DNA from: Sideroxydans lithotrophicus
Lineage (GTDB): Bacteria > Pseudomonadota > Gammaproteobacteria > Burkholderiales > Sulfuriferulaceae
Length of the DNA stretch: 9,465 bases
NCBI GenBank assembly: GCA_022736605.1
Contig: DZDB01000003.1
Span: forward strand, 29,209 to 38,673
Direction of reading: 5' to 3'
Below are positions 6,656 to 9,465 of this stretch, one piece after another; the first letter of the stretch is position 1, and each line of letters starts with the position of its first letter. The translations under genes were made by a program, and so were the position numbers. The notes below the pieces were generated by a model that worked only from the letters and a program-made list of their open reading frames with translations, made no database searches and had not been told where the DNA came from.

Positions 6656-7366
6656 ATGGATAGACGTTCATTCATCAAAATTTGTAGCGCAGCCGCAGCG
6701 ACAAGCAGCGTTGCACCCTGCCTCATCCGCCAGACTCAGGCTGCCGAGCTGGCCACATTTGAACGCGTCAAGCTGGTTGACGCGCAGGGATTGCCCATTA
6801 AAGCCAGCAAACTGTCTAGCAGTAGCGCATACCTATTCAATTACCCGTATGCCAGCACGCCCAACTTTTTGATCAATCTGGGCAAGCCAGCTGACCATGC
6901 AGACCAGCTGACTGATGCTAATGGTAATGCCTACGCCTGGCGCGGCGGTGTGGGTGCGGATAAATCCATCGTCGCCTACAGTGCAATCTGCGCCCACCAG
7001 CTATCCTACCCGAGCAAAGACGTCAGCCTGATTACCTACAATACCGGCAAGAGCCAGATGGCAGGCCGCGCGGGGGTGATTACCTGTTGCTCACACAACA
7101 GCGTGTACGACCCGGCGCACGGCGCCAAAGTATTGTCCGGCCCGGCAGCAGGCCCATTGTCTGCCGTGGCACTGGAATACGACGCTGCCAGCGACGAAAT
7201 TTATGCCACTGGCGTGTATGGCGGTCTGCTGTTTGATGATTTTTTCAAGGCGTATAAATCGCAGTTAAATGCTGAACTGGGTGCAGGCAAAGCCAAGGAA
7301 ATCGTCACCGCCACTGCCCAAGTCGTGCCGTTCGGCGACTACACAAAAACCGCAATCCAGTGCTGA
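6656..7366 (+). CDS. Tat-exported Rieske-type [2Fe-2S] protein, probable electron partner of the flavoprotein
   Basis: Rieske proteins carry a [2Fe-2S] cluster held by two Cys and two His and act as one-electron carriers. The 236-residue product has a Tat motif DRRSFIK (2-8) and a short hydrophobic stretch (to about 24) that may be cleaved near residue 29 or kept as an anchor. Ligand box 1 is C112-A-H114; box 2 is C144-C-S-H147. These are followed by the typical SVYDPAHG (149-156) and GPAAGPL (162-168) loop. Two oddities are visible: 29 residues separate the boxes, against about 16 in bc1 Rieske proteins, and the bc1-type disulfide cysteines (CTHLGC/CPCH pattern) are not in place. GGAG at 6646-6649 lies six bases before the ATG. 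The gene follows the flavoprotein gene by 53 bases with a terminator between, and its stop abuts the stop of pgeF. No bc1 cytochrome b or arsenite oxidase large-subunit gene is nearby, so a partner role with the flavoprotein is inferred. Confidence 0.85.
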   Translation: MDRRSFIKICSAAAATSSVAPCLIRQTQAAELATFERVKLVDAQGLPIKASKLSSSSAYLFNYPYASTPNFLINLGKPADHADQLTDANGNAYAWRGGVGADKSIVAYSAICAHQLSYPSKDVSLITYNTGKSQMAGRAGVITCCSHNSVYDPAHGAKVLSGPAAGPLSAVALEYDAASDEIYATGVYGGLLFDDFFKAYKSQLNAELGAGKAKEIVTATAQVVPFGDYTKTAIQC

Positions 7367-8101
7367 CTATGTGTCGGCCAGCCAGATCAGGCTGGCCATG
7401 CGCCCGGTGACGCCATCACGCCGGTACGAATAAAAACGCGTGGCGTCGGTATAGGTACACAGACCGCCTCCGTACACCTGATGCACCCCCAGCCGCGCCA
7501 AACGCAATCGGGCCAGCTGATAGATGTCGGCTAACCACTTGTCTGGTTTAATCGTTTGAAAAGCTGCCAATGCGTCGGGCAAATCGGCCACAAACACGGC
7601 CAGCACGTCTTCTCCCACTTCAAATTTATCCGGCCCGATCGCCGGCCCCAGCCACGCCATGATCTGCCCTGGCGGCACCTGCATCGCAGCGACAGTCTGC
7701 TCCAGTATGCCATCCGCCAGGCCGCGCCAGCCTGCATGCGCCGCGCCGACAACCGTACCAGCCTGATCACAGAACAATACCGGCAGGCAGTCCGCTGTCA
7801 TCACCGCACAAACCTGATCCGGCTGGCGCGCCACACTCGCATCGGCCTCGGTTTCAGCCTGCGCCTGCGCAGCATTGGCCACCTGCAAGCCATGCGTCTG
7901 CTTGAGCCACAGCGGTTCAGTCGGCAACGCCGCGCGTACTCGCGCCCGATTCTGCGCGACGTGCGCGGGTACGTCACCCACGTGATTTCCCAGATTGAGA
8001 CTGGTATACGGCGCCAGGCTGACACCGCCCTCGCGCGTCGTGACGCAAGCGCGCACAGCCGCAGGTGCAGGCCAATCCGGGATAATCCAGTCTGGGTTCA
8101 T
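7367..8101 (-). CDS. pgeF: PgeF/YfiH, laccase-domain peptidoglycan editing factor
   Basis: PgeF (YfiH) in E. coli helps exclude L-serine from the first position of the peptidoglycan stem peptide. Homologues of this Cu/Zn laccase-fold family also show purine nucleoside activity. The 244-residue product has the full set of family motifs: WLKQTHG (65-71), TADCLPVLFCD (102-112), AAHAGWRGL (120-128), LGPAIGP (151-157) and CTYTD...FYSYRRDG.TGRMASL (215-237). Metal-ligand candidates are H70, C105 and H122. Its ATG overlaps the rluD stop (ATGA at 8101-8098), so the two genes are translationally coupled; the rluD-pgeF order is widespread in proteobacteria. Its stop codon directly abuts the stop of the convergent Rieske gene, with no intergenic base. 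Length is normal and no key residue is missing. Confidence 0.95.
   Translation of the reverse strand: MNPDWIIPDWPAPAAVRACVTTREGGVSLAPYTSLNLGNHVGDVPAHVAQNRARVRAALPTEPLWLKQTHGLQVANAAQAQAETEADASVARQPDQVCAVMTADCLPVLFCDQAGTVVGAAHAGWRGLADGILEQTVAAMQVPPGQIMAWLGPAIGPDKFEVGEDVLAVFVADLPDALAAFQTIKPDKWLADIYQLARLRLARLGVHQVYGGGLCTYTDATRFYSYRRDGVTGRMASLIWLADT
7376..7397. repeat. Perfect inverted repeat at the convergent Rieske/pgeF junction
   Basis: GGCCAGCC (7376-7383) and GGCTGGCC (7390-7397) form an 8-bp GC-rich stem with a six-base loop. The repeat lies inside the last codons of pgeF and just past the Rieske stop codon. It could slow or end transcription from the left, but no T-run follows on either strand. 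It is also coding sequence, so it may simply reflect protein constraints. Confidence 0.4.
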
Positions 8102-9072
8102 GACACGGTCTCACGCAGTGCTGTCAGCAATGCCTGAAAATCGGCTGGTGGAGCGGCGTCCCATTCCATCGTATCCTCGGTGATCGGGTGCAGCAGCCCC
8201 AGTCGTTTGGCATGTAACGCCTGGCGTTTGAAGTCTTTCACCGCATCCGGCGCCTTGTGCACCACCCGGCCATACACAGGATCCCCTACCAGGGGGTGCT
8301 TGATAGACTGCAAATGCACCCGAATCTGATGCGTGCGGCCAGTTTCCAGCGCGCATTCAATCAGCGTAAATTGAGCGTAGTTTTCCAGCACCGTGTAATG
8401 CGTGACGGCCTCACGACCTGTGTGAACAACGGCCATTTTCGTCCGCTGGGTGGGGTGACGGCCAATCGCCGCATCGACTGTCCCCGCCATCTGAATGACG
8501 CCTGTCGCCACGGCCAGATACAGCCGCTTGACACTGCGCGCCTGTAACTGGCGTACCAGATGGGTCTGCGCAGTAAGGGTTTTCGCAACAACCAGCAAAC
8601 CACTGGTGTCTTTATCGAGCCGATGCACAATGCCGCCGCGGGGAATGGCCGACAGTTGCGGAGCATGGTGCAGCAGCGCATTGAGCAGGGTGCCCTGCCA
8701 GTTGCCGCTGCCCGGATGCACCACCAGTCCGGCCGGTTTGTTCACCACCAGCAGTGTGTCATCCTCAAATACGATATCGAGCGCAATGTCTTCGGCCAGC
8801 GCAGGCACCTCTGCGGGATGCGTATCGGTCACGACATCAATGCGCTCACCCCCCCACACTTTATCTTTCACACCCAGCACGCGACCATCAACTCTGACCA
8901 GATCACGTTTGATCCAGTCCTGGATGCGACTGCGGGAATAATCCGGCATGATGGCGGCCAGCGCCTGATCGAGACGTTGACCACCGCTGCTGATGGGGAT
9001 TTCCAATACGATAGCGGCGGCGTCCGAATGGTTTGGAGTATAATCGTGCAACTGTTTTTCGGAAGATGTCAT
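8098..9072 (-). CDS. rluD: RluD-type 23S rRNA pseudouridine synthase
   Basis: RluD converts uridines 1911, 1915 and 1917 (E. coli numbering) in helix 69 of 23S rRNA to pseudouridine. From the ATG at 9072 the product is 324 residues. It has an N-terminal S4 RNA-binding domain (GQRLDQALA from residue 31, DYSRSRIQDWI at 44-54), then the catalytic RluA-family domain with NKPAGLVVHPG (111-121). The catalytic motif is HRLDKDTSG (150-158), with the active-site aspartate at 153; ETGRTHQIRVHL lies further on. The frame stays open back to a TTG at 9150, but that extension runs antiparallel inside bamD and adds unconserved sequence, so I reject it. No Shine-Dalgarno is seen before 9072. A TTG at 9051 is another possible start, preserving the whole S4 domain. 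The gene is divergent from bamD and coupled to pgeF downstream. RluA or RluC subtypes are less likely given the bamD/pgeF neighbours. Confidence 0.92.
   Translation of the reverse strand: MTSSEKQLHDYTPNHSDAAAIVLEIPISSGGQRLDQALAAIMPDYSRSRIQDWIKRDLVRVDGRVLGVKDKVWGGERIDVVTDTHPAEVPALAEDIALDIVFEDDTLLVVNKPAGLVVHPGSGNWQGTLLNALLHHAPQLSAIPRGGIVHRLDKDTSGLLVVAKTLTAQTHLVRQLQARSVKRLYLAVATGVIQMAGTVDAAIGRHPTQRTKMAVVHTGREAVTHYTVLENYAQFTLIECALETGRTHQIRVHLQSIKHPLVGDPVYGRVVHKAPDAVKDFKRQALHAKRLGLLHPITEDTMEWDAAPPADFQALLTALRETVS
9039..9065 (+). promoter_or_regulatory. Candidate bamD promoter -10 and ribosome binding site
   Basis: A perfect TATAAT lies at 9039-9044 on the plus strand, and GGAAG at 9061-9065 sits five bases before the bamD ATG. 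Transcription would start near 9051, giving a leader of about 20 bases. No good -35 is visible 16-18 bases upstream. The whole element lies inside the 5' coding part of rluD on the other strand. Confidence 0.55.
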
Positions 9073-9465
9073 GAAGCGAAGTTTACTTGTTTTGTTGCTG
9101 GTTTTGCTCAGCGGATGCAGTTCCTTGTCCGGCTCGGTCGACGAAACCAAAGACTGGTCTGCACAAAAAATCTACAGTGAAGCCAAAGACCAGCTCAACT
9201 CCGGCGGCTATGAAAAAGCCATCAAATATTTCGAGACCCTCGAAGCGCGTTATCCCTATGGTCGCTACGCGCAGCAGGCTCAACTCGAAGTCGCTTACGC
9301 TTATTACAAAGACAATGAGCCCGTTTCAGCCATTGCCGCGGCCGATCGCTTCATCAAGTTGCACCCGAACCATCCCAGCGTGGACTACGCCTACTATCTG
9401 AAAGGCCTGGCCAATTTTAGCGAAGATCAGGGCTTGCTGGCGCGTCTGGGCGACCAGGACATGAG
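9071..9465 (+). CDS. bamD: BamD, outer-membrane protein assembly lipoprotein (partial, C-terminus outside window)
   Basis: BamD is the essential lipoprotein of the BAM complex, which inserts beta-barrel proteins into the outer membrane; it binds BamA and substrate signals through TPR repeats. The visible 131 residues begin with a lipoprotein signal (MKRSLLVLLLVLLSGC; lipobox LSGC, lipidated Cys16). TPR-like helices follow, with the family hallmarks IYSEAKDQLNSGGYEKAIKY, FETLEARYPYGRYAQQAQLE, AYYKDNEPVSAIAAADRFIK and HPNHPSVDYAYYLKGL. Family members are about 240-270 residues, so roughly half is missing beyond the right edge. The ATG at 9071 is supported by the lipoprotein signal and GGAAG five bases upstream. 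It is divergent from rluD, a common proteobacterial arrangement, and the two ATG codons share the palindrome CATG. It is functionally linked to tamAB at the other end of the window, as both act in outer-membrane protein assembly. Confidence 0.95.
   Translation, partial: MKRSLLVLLLVLLSGCSSLSGSVDETKDWSAQKIYSEAKDQLNSGGYEKAIKYFETLEARYPYGRYAQQAQLEVAYAYYKDNEPVSAIAAADRFIKLHPNHPSVDYAYYLKGLANFSEDQGLLARLGDQDM

Noticed and set aside
7556..8137. 193-codon plus-strand open frame opposite pgeF
   Set aside because: The minus-strand pgeF has complete family motifs; the plus frame is arginine-rich and shadow-like.
9073..9150. 26-residue N-terminal extension of rluD from TTG 9150
   Set aside because: It lies wholly inside the start of bamD on the other strand, uses TTG, and adds sequence before the S4 domain that the family does not need.
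9083..9283. 66-codon minus-strand frame within bamD
   Set aside because: Antisense to a clear lipoprotein/TPR coding sequence.
1..9465. CRISPR array, tRNA, rRNA or insertion sequence
   Set aside because: No regularly spaced direct repeats, no tRNA-like fold or rRNA signature and no transposase-like frame were recognised on either strand.

Overview
The window looks like chromosomal DNA of a sulfur-metabolising proteobacterium, most likely a betaproteobacterium. This is inferred from the protein sequences, a tamA-tamB pair, the divergent rluD/bamD arrangement, and a flavocytochrome c sulfide dehydrogenase (FCSD) type flavoprotein. No rRNA or tRNA gene was seen, so the lineage is an inference.

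Left part, minus strand (1-4564): the outer-membrane translocation and assembly operon tamA-tamB. tamA is complete. tamB starts inside the tamA stop codon (TAATG) and runs off the left edge after about 920 codons. A candidate promoter overlapping a Fur-box-like sequence lies upstream of tamA.

Middle (4565-5252): a gene-poor stretch with several short palindromes, a decayed RelE-family toxin gene and a regulatory-looking region. The toxin gene has lost its N-terminus and is frameshifted by a 14-bp tandem duplication; no antitoxin is visible. The region in front of the next gene holds two copies of TTGTCATGAC 31 bp apart.

Centre, plus strand (5253-7366): the metabolic core. A Tat-exported FCSD-type flavoprotein (FccB family, with the covalent-flavin and redox-disulfide cysteines recognisable) is followed by a strong intrinsic terminator hairpin and then a Tat-exported Rieske-type [2Fe-2S] protein. 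No cytochrome c subunit (FccA) is present, so the Rieske protein is the obvious candidate electron partner. This flavoprotein-Rieske pair is the most interesting item in the window. Its electron-transfer role is inferred from adjacency and shared export route only.

Right part (7367-9465): conserved housekeeping genes. pgeF (laccase-domain peptidoglycan editing factor) and rluD (23S rRNA pseudouridine synthase) are translationally coupled (ATGA) on the minus strand. bamD (outer-membrane assembly lipoprotein) diverges on the plus strand and is cut by the right edge. The sulfur-type gene pair therefore sits between two envelope/RNA-modification housekeeping blocks.
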